From Paucimonas sp. (GTDB taxonomy: Bacteria; Pseudomonadota; Gammaproteobacteria; Pseudomonadales; Pseudomonadaceae), in assembly GCA_031253995.1 (NCBI GenBank), contig JAIRVG010000065.1:1-64000 (forward strand): a DNA stretch of 64,000 nucleotides. The letters are read 5' to 3'. This document shows positions 33,668 to 42,233 of the stretch, in pieces. Position 1 is the stretch's first letter, and every line of letters starts with the position of its first letter. The notes beneath the pieces are model-generated. The model was given only the letters and a program-made list of their open reading frames with translations. It had not been told where the DNA came from and did not search any database. The position numbers and the translations under genes were made by a program.

Positions 33668-35137
33668 ATGCTGCGTATCAGCCAAGAAGCCCTGACCTTC
33701 GACGACATTCTCCTTGTACCTGGCTACTCCGAGGTACTGCCCAACGAAGTCAGTCTCAAGACCCGTTTGACCCGTGGCATCGAGCTGAACATTCCGTTGG
33801 TTTCCGCCGCCATGGATACCGTGACCGAAGCCCGCCTGGCCATTGCCATGGCGCAGGAAGGCGGCATCGGCATCATCCACAAGAACATGACCGTCGAGCA
33901 GCAGGCCGGCGAAGTGCGCAAGGTGAAGAAGTTCGAGGCCGGCGTGGTCAAGGACCCGATCACCATCGACGCCGACGCCACCGTGCGCGACCTGTTCGAA
34001 CTGACCCGCCTGAACAACATCTCCGGTGTGCCGGTGCTGCACAACGGCGACCTGGTCGGCATCGTCACCTCCCGCGACGTGCGTTTCGAATCCCGCCTGG
34101 ACATCGCCGTCCGTGACGTGATGACCCCGAAAGAGCGCCTGGTCACCGTCCGCGAGGGCGCCGACAAGAACGAAGTCCGCGAGCTGCTGCACAAGCACCG
34201 CCTGGAAAAGGTCCTGATCGTCGATGCCGACTTCGCCCTGAAGGGCATGATGACCGTCAAGGACATCGAGAAGGCCAAGGCCTACCCGCTGGCGAGCAAG
34301 GACGACCAGGGTCGCCTGCGCGTCGGTGCTGCCGTCGGTACCGGCAAGGACACCGCCGAGCGCGTGGCCGCACTGGTTGCCGCTGGCGTTGACGTGGTCG
34401 TCGTCGACACCGCCCACGGTCACTCCAAGGGCGTGATCGACCGCGTTCGCTGGGTGAAGGAAAACTTCCCGCAAGTCCAGGTGATCGGCGGCAACATCGC
34501 CACCGGCGCCGCTGCCAAGGCCCTGGCTGAAGCCGGCGCCGACGCGGTCAAGGTCGGTATCGGCCCTGGCTCGATCTGCACAACCCGCATCGTCGCCGGT
34601 GTCGGCGTGCCGCAGATCAGCGCCATCGCCAACGTCGCCGCCGCCCTCGAAGGCACCGGCGTACCGCTGATCGCCGACGGCGGCATCCGCTTCTCCGGTG
34701 ACCTGTCCAAGGCCATCGTCGCTGGCGCCTCGTGCGTGATGATGGGTTCGATGTTCGCCGGTACCGAAGAAGCGCCGGGCGAAGTCGAGCTGTTCCAGGG
34801 CCGCTCCTACAAGGCGTACCGCGGCATGGGTTCGCTGGGTGCCATGGCCCAGGCGCAAGGTTCCTCCGACCGTTACTTCCAGGACTCCTCGGCCGGCGCC
34901 GAGAAGCTGGTGCCGGAAGGTATCGAAGGCCGCGTACCGTACAAGGGTGCACTGGCCGCGATCATCCACCAGCTGATGGGTGGCCTGCGTTCCTCGATGG
35001 GCTACACCGGTAGCGCCAACATCGAAGAGATGCGCACCAAGCCCGAGTTCGTGCGCATCACCGGTGCCGGCATGGCCGAGTCCCACGTGCATGACGTACA
35101 GATCACCAAGGAAGCGCCAAACTACCGCGTAGGTTGA
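33668..35137 (+). CDS. guaB: Inosine-5'-monophosphate dehydrogenase
   Basis: A 489-residue enzyme oxidising IMP to XMP, the committed step to GMP. ATG 33668 gives the standard MLRISQEALTFDDILL start. Two CBS domains occupy about residues 95-205 (VKDPITIDADATVRD...). The catalytic cysteine is in GPGSICTTRIVAGVGVPQ near residue 304 and the flap in KAYRGMGSLGAM. guaA follows 80 bp downstream, after a hairpin. Confidence 0.97.
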   Translation: MLRISQEALTFDDILLVPGYSEVLPNEVSLKTRLTRGIELNIPLVSAAMDTVTEARLAIAMAQEGGIGIIHKNMTVEQQAGEVRKVKKFEAGVVKDPITIDADATVRDLFELTRLNNISGVPVLHNGDLVGIVTSRDVRFESRLDIAVRDVMTPKERLVTVREGADKNEVRELLHKHRLEKVLIVDADFALKGMMTVKDIEKAKAYPLASKDDQGRLRVGAAVGTGKDTAERVAALVAAGVDVVVVDTAHGHSKGVIDRVRWVKENFPQVQVIGGNIATGAAAKALAEAGADAVKVGIGPGSICTTRIVAGVGVPQISAIANVAAALEGTGVPLIADGGIRFSGDLSKAIVAGASCVMMGSMFAGTEEAPGEVELFQGRSYKAYRGMGSLGAMAQAQGSSDRYFQDSSAGAEKLVPEGIEGRVPYKGALAAIIHQLMGGLRSSMGYTGSANIEEMRTKPEFVRITGAGMAESHVHDVQITKEAPNYRVG

Positions 35138-35158
35138 TGCTCCTGGCAACACCTTGAA

Positions 35159-35184
35159 GCGGGGCTGTTATCGAACAGCCCCGC
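35159..35184 (+). promoter_or_regulatory. Hairpin between guaB and guaA
   Basis: GCGGGGCTGTT (35159-35169) pairs perfectly with AACAGCCCCGC (35174-35184) around an ATCG loop. GTCGTTTCC follows, so there is no good T-run. It may attenuate or stabilise the guaBA message. Confidence 0.6.
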
Positions 35185-35217
35185 GTCGTTTCCGATTTCC
35201 ACTGACGAGATTGAGTC

Positions 35218-36795
35218 ATGGCCCTCGACATTCACGCTCACCGCATCCTGATTCTCGACTTCGGTTCCCAGTACACCCAGCTGATCGCCCGCCGCGTGCG
35301 CGAAATCGGCGTGTACTGCGAACTGCACCCGTTCGACATGGACGATGAAGCGATTCGTGCCTTCAACCCGCGCGGGATCATCCTCGCCGGCGGTCCTGAG
35401 TCGGTCCACGAAGCCAACAGCCCGCGCGCGCCACAGGCCGTATTCGACCTGAACGTACCGGTGCTGGGCATCTGCTACGGCATGCAGACCATGGCCGAGC
35501 AGATGGGCGGCAAGGTCGAAGGTTCCGAGCTGCGCGAATTCGGCTACGCCCGTGTCGACGTGGTCGGCAAGAGCCGCCTGCTCGACGGCATCGAAGACCA
35601 CGTCGATGACGACGGCGTCCTCGGCCTCGACGTGTGGATGAGCCACGGCGACAAGGTCACCCGCATGCCGGAAGACTTCCATGTCCTGGCCAGCACCCCG
35701 AGCTGCCCGATCGCCGGCATGTTCAACGATGCCCGCGGCTACTACGGCGTGCAGTTCCACCCGGAAGTGACCCACACCAAGCAGGGCGGTCGCATCCTGT
35801 CCCGCTTCATCCTCGACATCTGCGGCTGCGAAGCCCTGTGGACCGCCTCGAACATCGTCGAGGACGCGATTGCCCAGGTACGCGAGCAAGTGGGTTCGGC
35901 CAATGTCCTGCTGGGCCTGTCCGGCGGCGTCGACTCCTCGGTGGTTGCCGCGCTGTTGCACCGCGCCATCGGCGACCAGCTGACCTGCGTCTTCGTCGAC
36001 AACGGCCTGCTGCGCCTGCACGAAGGTGACCAGGTCATGGCCATGTTCAAGGAGAACATGGGCGTCAAGGTCATCCGTGCCGATGCCGAAGCCCAGTTCC
36101 TTGGCAACCTGGAAGGCGAAGCCGACCCGGAGAAGAAGCGCAAGATCATCGGTCGCACCTTCATCGACATCTTCGATGCCGAGGCCAGCAAGCTGGAAAA
36201 CATCCAGTTCCTCGCCCAGGGCACCATCTACCCGGACGTGATCGAGTCGGCTGGCGCCAAGAGCGGCAAGGCCCACGTGATCAAGTCGCACCACAACGTC
36301 GGTGGCCTGCCTGAGGAAATGAACCTCAAGCTGGTCGAGCCGCTGCGCGAGCTGTTCAAGGACGAAGTCCGCAAGATCGGCCTGGAGCTGGGCCTGCCGT
36401 ACGACATGGTCTACCGCCACCCGTTCCCGGGCCCGGGCCTGGGCGTGCGCATCCTCGGCGAAGTGAAGAAGGAATACGCCGACCTGCTGCGTCGTGCCGA
36501 CCACATCTTCATCGAAGAACTGCGCAAGGCCGACTGGTACCACAAGACCAGCCAGGCGTTCGTGGTGTTCCAGCCGGTGAAATCGGTGGGCGTGGTCGGT
36601 GACGGCCGTCGCTACGCCTGGGTCGTGGCCCTGCGTGCCGTCGAGACCGTGGACTTCATGACCGCGCGTTGGGCGCACCTGCCGTACGAGCTGCTGGAAA
36701 CCGTCAGCGGCCGGATCATCAACGAGATCGAGGGGATTTCGCGGGTGACCTACGATGTGTCGAGCAAGCCGCCGGCGACCATTGAGTGGGAGTGA
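35218..36795 (+). CDS. guaA: GMP synthase (glutamine-hydrolysing)
   Basis: A 525-residue enzyme converting XMP to GMP. The class I glutaminase domain covers about residues 10-200, with catalytic Cys in LGICYGMQTMAEQ near 86 and the His/Glu pair in VQFHPEVTHT near 180. The ATP-pyrophosphatase P-loop GLSGGVDSSVVAALL is near 235. The C-terminal dimerisation part ends PPATIEWE, as is standard. A terminator follows. Confidence 0.97.
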   Translation: MALDIHAHRILILDFGSQYTQLIARRVREIGVYCELHPFDMDDEAIRAFNPRGIILAGGPESVHEANSPRAPQAVFDLNVPVLGICYGMQTMAEQMGGKVEGSELREFGYARVDVVGKSRLLDGIEDHVDDDGVLGLDVWMSHGDKVTRMPEDFHVLASTPSCPIAGMFNDARGYYGVQFHPEVTHTKQGGRILSRFILDICGCEALWTASNIVEDAIAQVREQVGSANVLLGLSGGVDSSVVAALLHRAIGDQLTCVFVDNGLLRLHEGDQVMAMFKENMGVKVIRADAEAQFLGNLEGEADPEKKRKIIGRTFIDIFDAEASKLENIQFLAQGTIYPDVIESAGAKSGKAHVIKSHHNVGGLPEEMNLKLVEPLRELFKDEVRKIGLELGLPYDMVYRHPFPGPGLGVRILGEVKKEYADLLRRADHIFIEELRKADWYHKTSQAFVVFQPVKSVGVVGDGRRYAWVVALRAVETVDFMTARWAHLPYELLETVSGRIINEIEGISRVTYDVSSKPPATIEWE

Positions 36796-36842
36796 TCCCG
36801 CGTCCGGCATAAGCCGGCATCAAGCGGTAAGAAACACCCCGG

Positions 36843-36876
36843 AAGCCCGCGTAATTGCGGGCTTTCGGCGTTTTGG
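36843..36876 (+). terminator. Terminator after guaA
   Basis: AAGCCCGC (36843-36850) pairs with GCGGGCTT (36857-36864) around GTAATT; TCGGCGTTTT follows. It separates guaA from the convergent deaminase gene. Confidence 0.8.
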
Positions 36877-36884
36877 CTGCCCGT

Positions 36885-37856
36885 TCAGGCGTGTTTCTTC
36901 AGTAACCAGAGGTTTTCATCATCGGCCATTGTGTTCAGGTGATGCAGCTCGGTCGCACCGGCGGGAGTGAACAACAGTTTGGGTGCGCCCCTGAGGGTCG
37001 CGAGCGTGGGACGACTCGGCCGTTTGCTGGTCTCCGCTGCGTTGGCTTCGCCCCGCGTGTCACCGCCGTCGTTCTCGGTGGTCCTGACCTTGACCTTGTA
37101 GGTGTTCAGCATCCAGCGCTTGTACAGGGCAATCCACGCTGCACAATGCGCGCAGGCTTTCTTCGCGCCGCCCAGGTGAATCACCTTGTTCTCGAACATG
37201 TGCGGGTTGGTCGTCACTTCCTCCGCCAGGAAGGTCAGCAGCACGATCTCGGCATGCACGTTCTCGATGCTGTCGAGCACATTGACCGCAACGGCCTTGG
37301 AATACTCATTCAGTACCGCGAGCGGCGCCCCGGTGCTCTTGACCGCATTGGTTGTGATGGGACAGGCAATCAGTTTGCGCAGGAACCAGCTGAGTTTCTT
37401 TCCTGCGGGATCGGTGCCCCCGTCATTGATGGCATTGAACATGTCCTGGTACAGCTTCAGGTAATTGCCGGCGAGAAAGGATGGTTTCCTGAAACTGTCG
37501 ACCACCAGCTTTTCCTGGCCGCTGTACTTGCGCTTGGTGTCGGGTTTCAGGCGGACGGTCACGGCATCGCTGAACAGTTGATGGCGCATGCTCAGCAGCT
37601 CATGGCTCATGAACAGGCAGCGCTCGAAGTCCAGGGCATTGTTGACGCCGAAGCCGCTCAGGTAATACCGCACTGCATCCTGTTCACCGGGGTTGGTGGC
37701 GATGAAGATCTTGTCATCGCCGACAATCTGCATGCACTGGACCTCCGAGATCTTTTTCGTCCCGCTGCTGTCGAGATCCGTATCCCAATCCCGGATGGCG
37801 GCCGTTCGCTTGATGATGGTCGACAGGTAAGCCAATTCTTTCGGACTGTATTGCAT
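36885..37856 (-). CDS. OTT_1508-like deaminase-fold protein
   Basis: A 323-residue protein. The C-terminal part carries a cytidine-deaminase-superfamily zinc site: His201-Ala-Glu203 in VHAEIVLLTFL, and Cys235/Cys238 in LGGAKKACAHCAAWI. The spacing and the KKACxxC form, rather than PCxxC, recall the OTT_1508-like deaminases. Residues 1-200 are helical and unassigned. ATG 37856 has a perfect AAGGAGG; the frame stays open 97 codons upstream, but that part runs through the promoter region. It is divergent from an amidohydrolase. The substrate (nucleoside, base or nucleic acid) cannot be told from sequence. The upstream stretch 37857-38161 shows no other gene. Confidence 0.78.
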   Translation of the reverse strand: MQYSPKELAYLSTIIKRTAAIRDWDTDLDSSGTKKISEVQCMQIVGDDKIFIATNPGEQDAVRYYLSGFGVNNALDFERCLFMSHELLSMRHQLFSDAVTVRLKPDTKRKYSGQEKLVVDSFRKPSFLAGNYLKLYQDMFNAINDGGTDPAGKKLSWFLRKLIACPITTNAVKSTGAPLAVLNEYSKAVAVNVLDSIENVHAEIVLLTFLAEEVTTNPHMFENKVIHLGGAKKACAHCAAWIALYKRWMLNTYKVKVRTTENDGGDTRGEANAAETSKRPSRPTLATLRGAPKLLFTPAGATELHHLNTMADDENLWLLKKHA

Positions 37857-38161
37857 CGTGCCTCCTTGGATACGGAACAGGATGAGGGCGGGCCGGAGCG
37901 CTTGTGGGTTGCGCACCATGATCTTCGCCTTGGCACTGTACCGCCGGGCGGCAGACAAGTGGCGGTCAATTGCTATGCGTGCTGACCGAATCCTGAGTAC
38001 ACGCACAATTCGTGGTGATACGTTAGCGACGCGATCGAGCACGGAACAGGACGGCCTCTCGAACCCGCCGAGCGGTGGGACGCGTGGATAACCGGACTGC
38101 AATCGTGCCATGCGATGTTCAGCGTCATTCCCCAGACCACCACGCACTGAAAGGAATCATC
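37857..38161. other. Divergent intergenic region, deaminase / amidohydrolase
   Basis: A 305-bp stretch without a gene. Good SD sequences face outward at both ends (AAGGAGG for the deaminase, AAAGGA for the amidohydrolase). Both flanking open frames extend into it, but without start signals. It must hold both promoters; I see no clear consensus boxes or long palindrome. Confidence 0.6.
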
Positions 38162-39979
38162 ATGTCGCAACGTCCTCAATTCGGTTGTGCCTGCTGTACG
38201 CCTCACATGCTGCCGCGTATCCAACATGACCCCGAGCTTGCCAAGGCGTTGACCGAGGAAGCTGCCCGGCAGAATCTGCAGGTGCCGCAGCAAGCCGTGA
38301 TTTTCTTCGGCGGAACGATCTACCCCGATCCGGAGCAGCCGGGTCTGACCGTCGAAGCCCTTGGCATTGCCGACGGTGTGGTGATCGCCAGCGGCTCGCT
38401 CGAGGACGTGCGTGAGGCGATGACCTCGTACCGTCCGGCCGATCAGCCACTCACCGGTGAGCAGACGTTGCTGCCTGGCCTGATCGACCCGCACGCGCAC
38501 CTGTTGTCCAGCGCGATGATTCTTGATTGGACCGATCTCTCGCCGATCAGCCACCAGAGGCTGGACACCGAATACAGTTTCGAGCAGATCAAACGCAAGC
38601 TCGTCACCGCAGCCAACCTGATCAAGGACAAGCCCGAGAAGGAGCAATGGGTGTTGGGCTACGGCGTGGACCCGTCGTTGATGGCGAGCTGGACAGACTT
38701 CAATGCGCAGATGATTGATGACATCACGCTACCCATCAAAAGCACCATCAAGGTCTTCCTGCTCAATGCATCTGGCCATATCAGCTACATCAACACGGCT
38801 GCGTGGGCTGCGGCAAAGCTGCCGGACGAGTTCAAGACCGGCGTGCTGACCGAAGAGCAATCGTCGCAGATGCTCGCGGTCATCCCGCAGGCAGACGAAA
38901 AGCAGATCCGCATCAACCTGGGTGAAATCTTCCGTGAGGCGAACCAATGTGGCATCACCACCGTGTTCGATGCGAGCGTCGGTTTGTTCCAGAAGGCCTA
39001 TGAAGTGCAACGCCTGAATGACATGGAAGCTACCGGGCAGTTGACGCTCCGTGTTGGTGGCGCGTTGTACGGCAGTAACGAAGATCTGCCGATCTGGCTC
39101 ACGGATGCCTACTCGCCCCAGCTCGACAGCGATGGCAATACCTTGTTTACCTTGCGCGCGATGAAACTGATCGCTGACGGTTCGAACCAGGGCCTGACCG
39201 GGCTGCAGAGCAAGGCCTATGCCTGTTGCGACGAGCACCACGTGCCGGGTGTGGGTGCCTATGGACTGTACAACTACAACCCGGTTCGGTTGCTGGCTGA
39301 TGTGATGGTGGACGTGACCGCCAGGGGCTGGCCTATCCTCACCCACGCCAATGGCGACGAAGCCATCACCAACGTGCTGTCCGCGTACCAGTTGGCACTG
39401 TACAAGGTGCCGGCCTCGCAAGGGCCCATCCCGATCGAGCCGGCCTGGGCCGAGCAGCGGCATCGCATCGAGCACTGCTCGCTACTGCACGACGATGCCA
39501 TTGGCCTGATGCAGCGTATGGCAATCTCGCCGAGTTTCCTGATCGGTCACGTGGGCTATTGGGGGAACGCCTTCCAGACCACCATCCTCGGCCACGAGCG
39601 CGCGGACCTTCTGGACCGTTGCGCTTCGGCACTGGACGCCGGTCTGCGCATCAGCCTGCACAGTGACCGTTTCGTCACCCCGTTCGGCCCGCTGCGTTAC
39701 ATGGAGCAGGCGATCGGCCGGGTGATGGAGGCCAACGGAGAGGTGCTGAACGAGAAGGAATGCCTCGATGTGAACCAGGCACTGCGCGCGGTGACCATCG
39801 ACGCGGCGTGGCAATGCCACCTCGACCATCAGATCGGTTCGTTGCTCAAAGGCAAGCAGGCAGACCTGGTAATTCTGGCGAAGGACCCGTTGCAGCTGAA
39901 GGATGCACAAGCGAGCGGTATGCGCGATACCGTCGTGCTGCAAACCTGGGTGAGCGGGCGCAAGGTCCATTCGGCCTGA
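38162..39979 (+). CDS. YtcJ-like amidohydrolase (amidohydrolase family 3)
   Basis: A 605-residue metal-dependent hydrolase. The metal motif His111-x-His113 lies in LIDPHAHLLSS. Further ligands are probably in LTHANGDEA, HRIEHCSLLH and the SLHSDRFVTPFGP aspartate. The C-terminal composite beta domain (LKGKQADLVILAKDPL...) is typical. An unusual Cys-rich start (GCACCTPHM) is present. No signal peptide, so cytoplasmic. ATG 38162 follows AAAGGA. Likely acts on an N-acyl or cyclic amide; the deaminase next door hints at nucleobase-like chemistry, which is only inference. Confidence 0.88.
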   Translation: MSQRPQFGCACCTPHMLPRIQHDPELAKALTEEAARQNLQVPQQAVIFFGGTIYPDPEQPGLTVEALGIADGVVIASGSLEDVREAMTSYRPADQPLTGEQTLLPGLIDPHAHLLSSAMILDWTDLSPISHQRLDTEYSFEQIKRKLVTAANLIKDKPEKEQWVLGYGVDPSLMASWTDFNAQMIDDITLPIKSTIKVFLLNASGHISYINTAAWAAAKLPDEFKTGVLTEEQSSQMLAVIPQADEKQIRINLGEIFREANQCGITTVFDASVGLFQKAYEVQRLNDMEATGQLTLRVGGALYGSNEDLPIWLTDAYSPQLDSDGNTLFTLRAMKLIADGSNQGLTGLQSKAYACCDEHHVPGVGAYGLYNYNPVRLLADVMVDVTARGWPILTHANGDEAITNVLSAYQLALYKVPASQGPIPIEPAWAEQRHRIEHCSLLHDDAIGLMQRMAISPSFLIGHVGYWGNAFQTTILGHERADLLDRCASALDAGLRISLHSDRFVTPFGPLRYMEQAIGRVMEANGEVLNEKECLDVNQALRAVTIDAAWQCHLDHQIGSLLKGKQADLVILAKDPLQLKDAQASGMRDTVVLQTWVSGRKVHSA

Positions 39980-39986
39980 CCAGCAG

Positions 39987-40038
39987 CCCACCCGAAACAA
40001 AAAGCCCGCAATCATGCGGGCTTTTTGTTTCGGGTGGG
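39987..40038. terminator. Bidirectional terminator with a 24-bp perfect stem
   Basis: The 24-base arm 39987-40010 is exactly complementary to 40015-40038 around a 4-base ATCA loop. The inner part (AAAAAGCCCGCA / TGCGGGCTTTTT) is a normal rho-independent terminator for both strands. The outer CCCACCCGAAAC/GTTTCGGGTGGG extension doubles its length. It lies between the convergent amidohydrolase and HNH genes. Confidence 0.9.
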
Positions 40039-40040
40039 AC

Positions 40041-40607
40041 CTAGTTGGTATAGGCCCCGCCCACGGCAATGTTGTAGCGAATGCCGCCGCTGCCGCGCCT
40101 GCTGTTACAGGCACGGCACAGATAGGCGTGATTAGTGGTGTCCTGGTACCAGGTCGCCCGTGCCAGCCTGCTGGTATTGCATCCGGTCAGGTTCCAATGT
40201 TGTGCCACCGGCACGATGTGGTCGATGGTCACGTCGGCCACGGTTGCCTGGTGTGTCGTGCGACCGACTCCCGGGCACATCCAGGAACTGGCATTACCAC
40301 CCGGATGGTTGGTGACGTAAGTGTTCTTCGCCTGGGTGGCCGTGGTGTTCCAGGCCGAGGGGTAGTTGTTCTGGCGGATGCGATCGAAGATGAACCCTTC
40401 GAGTTGGTCCGCCCGCTGGTTGTTGACCGGGCGAATCGCCGCAACGACTTGCGCAATGGTGGCCGCGGTATTGCTGTCGGGTTCGAACGCGTTATAGGCG
40501 TTGTACAGCGCCGCATAGCGCGGGTCATCGCCGCCGATCTCCTCCATCGTGAGATCCAGCATCAGTTCGATTTCTTGAGCGTCTGAAGAGCTTAAAAATC
40601 GTGGCAT
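40041..40607 (-). CDS. HNH-family nuclease-like protein
   Basis: A 188-residue protein with a C-terminal HNH-type zinc/metal finger: Cys111 (WMCPG), Asp129-His130 (TIDHIVPVAQHWN), Asn159-His160, and Cys164/Cys167 with Asn168 (LCRACNSRRG). The first 95 residues are helical, with an acidic start. ATG 40607 has GAGGG just upstream; the frame is open to 40670. It stands alone behind the long terminator. It could be a restriction-type nuclease, a toxin domain without its carrier, or a phage remnant; no immunity gene is evident next to it. Confidence 0.75.
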   Translation of the reverse strand: MPRFLSSSDAQEIELMLDLTMEEIGGDDPRYAALYNAYNAFEPDSNTAATIAQVVAAIRPVNNQRADQLEGFIFDRIRQNNYPSAWNTTATQAKNTYVTNHPGGNASSWMCPGVGRTTHQATVADVTIDHIVPVAQHWNLTGCNTSRLARATWYQDTTNHAYLCRACNSRRGSGGIRYNIAVGGAYTN

Positions 40608-40732
40608 GTATCCCTCATGGGCACGTCGTGGTGAAAGATCGATTTGCAGTGCCGTCAATTGCGTGAGCACAGCGATTCACCTGATCCTACGTGATTATGA
40701 GGTTGTGGCACAACGCCACCAAGCGTTGTGAA

Positions 40733-41626
40733 TCACCCCCTGAACAGCGCATCCCCGCGCAACCGCTCCACCGCCATATCCACAAACGCGCGCACCTTCG
40801 CCGGCGCCTGCCGCCCCTCCGGATACACCAGGTGAATCGGCAGCGGCGGCTCCTCGAAATCCTCCAGGACGATCTGCAACTCCCTCGCGAGCAAGGCCGG
40901 TCCGACCTGGTATTGCAGGACCCGGGTCACGCCCCAACCCGAGCGCGCTGCATCGATCACCGCCTGGTTGGTATTGCACATCAGCGCCGGGTCGATGCTG
41001 ATCCGCTGCCCGCCCGCGAAGCGCCATTCCGGCGAGGCCCATGAGCTGTTGGAGGCGACGATGCGGTGTTCCTTGAGGTCCGCCGGGGTTTGCGGGATAC
41101 CGCGCTTTTCCAGGTAACCCGGCGCCGCGCAGATCACATGCCGCACCGCGCCGACGCGCACGGCAGTCAGCCCGGAATCCGCCAGATGGCCGATACGCAA
41201 GGCGACATCGAGGCCTTCCTCGACGATATTGACCTGGCGATCGATGAACAGGGTGCGGGCATGCATGCCGGGGTAGGCATCGAGGTAGTCGGTGACGATC
41301 GGCAATATGTACAACTGGCCGAACAGGATTGGCGCGGTGATCGCCAAGGTTCCGGAAGGCTCACTGTAGTGTCCGGCCGCGGCAGCCTCGGCTTCGGCGA
41401 TATCGCCGAGGATGCGCCGGCAGTCGGCGAGGTAGCGCGCGCCGGCTTCGGTGGTCTTTACCGAGCGGGTGGTGCGAACCAGCAAGCGGGCGCCGACCAG
41501 GTCCTCCAGCGCGGCGATGATCCGCGTCACCGCCGGCGCGCTCATGTGCACCGCGCGGGCGGTCTTGGCGAAGCTTTCGGTTTCCGCGACCTTGACGAAA
41601 ACCCGCATTGCCAGCCAACGGTCCAT
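40733..41626 (-). CDS. LysR-family regulator at the end of a redox operon
   Basis: A 297-residue regulator. The HTH (RVFVKVAETESFAKTARAVHMSAPAVTRIIAALED) is at residues 8-42. Type II effector domain motifs follow (GTLAITAPILFGQLYILP, LDVALRIGHLADS). ATG 41626 is preferred over an upstream frame start at 41722. It lies 115 bp downstream of the DUF1348 gene on the same strand; the three genes before it (GST, flavoprotein, DUF1348) are probably its targets. Confidence 0.88.
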   Translation of the reverse strand: MDRWLAMRVFVKVAETESFAKTARAVHMSAPAVTRIIAALEDLVGARLLVRTTRSVKTTEAGARYLADCRRILGDIAEAEAAAAGHYSEPSGTLAITAPILFGQLYILPIVTDYLDAYPGMHARTLFIDRQVNIVEEGLDVALRIGHLADSGLTAVRVGAVRHVICAAPGYLEKRGIPQTPADLKEHRIVASNSSWASPEWRFAGGQRISIDPALMCNTNQAVIDAARSGWGVTRVLQYQVGPALLARELQIVLEDFEEPPLPIHLVYPEGRQAPAKVRAFVDMAVERLRGDALFRG

Positions 41627-41741
41627 GGCGCTGTGTTTCCTTCGTTTCGAATGCTTGTCGGGTATGTCTCCGGTGAGGCCCGGGACACGCTCAGGGTGCC
41701 CGGGATTATGTGCCATTTTCACGTTCCTTCCAGTGCCGGTT

Positions 41742-42206
41742 TCAGAAACCGAAGTGGCTCAGGCCCGGGTGATCGTCCGGACGACGGCCCAGTGGCCAGC
41801 GGAACTGGCGCTGTTCCTCGCTGATCGGGTGCTCGTTGATGCTGGCGTGGCGTGCACGCATCAGGCCGTCTTCGGCGAACTCCCAGTTCTCGTTGCCATA
41901 GGCGCGGAACCACTGGCCGCTGTCGTCGCGGTATTCGTAGGCGTAGCGCACGGCGATGCGGTTGCCGGTGAAGGCCCAGAGTTCCTTGATCAGCCGGTAC
42001 TCCAGCTCGCGATGCCATTTGCGGGTGAGGAAGGCTTCGGCTTCGGCGCGGCTGGTGACGAACTCGGCACGGTTTCTCCAGCGGGTGTCGAGGGTGTAGG
42101 CCAGGGCGACCTTGGCGGCATCACGGCTGTTCCAGCCATCTTCGGCAAGGCGAACTTTCTCGATGGCGCTCTGTTCGTTGAACGGGGGCAGGGGGGGACG
42201 GGACAT
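41742..42206 (-). CDS. DUF1348 / NTF2-like (SnoaL-like) protein
   Basis: A 154-residue cone-fold protein with the DUF1348 pattern: FNEQSAIEKVRLAEDGWNSRDAAKVALAYT, then RWRNRAEFVTSR, and ends with PISEEQRQFRWPLGRRPDDHPGL. Such proteins are small enzymes or ligand binders of unknown substrate. It lies 27 bp after the flavoprotein gene on the same strand. Confidence 0.9.
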   Translation of the reverse strand: MSRPPLPPFNEQSAIEKVRLAEDGWNSRDAAKVALAYTLDTRWRNRAEFVTSRAEAEAFLTRKWHRELEYRLIKELWAFTGNRIAVRYAYEYRDDSGQWFRAYGNENWEFAEDGLMRARHASINEHPISEEQRQFRWPLGRRPDDHPGLSHFGF

Positions 42207-42233
42207 GGCGTTTCTCCTGATGAGTGAGGTGGA

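Noticed and set aside
37857..38147. 97-residue N-terminal extension of the deaminase
   Set aside because: Arg-rich, runs through the promoter region, and the internal ATG has a perfect AAGGAGG.
36885..40607. Integrative element or prophage
   Set aside because: No integrase, tRNA, direct-repeat ends or phage structural genes are visible.
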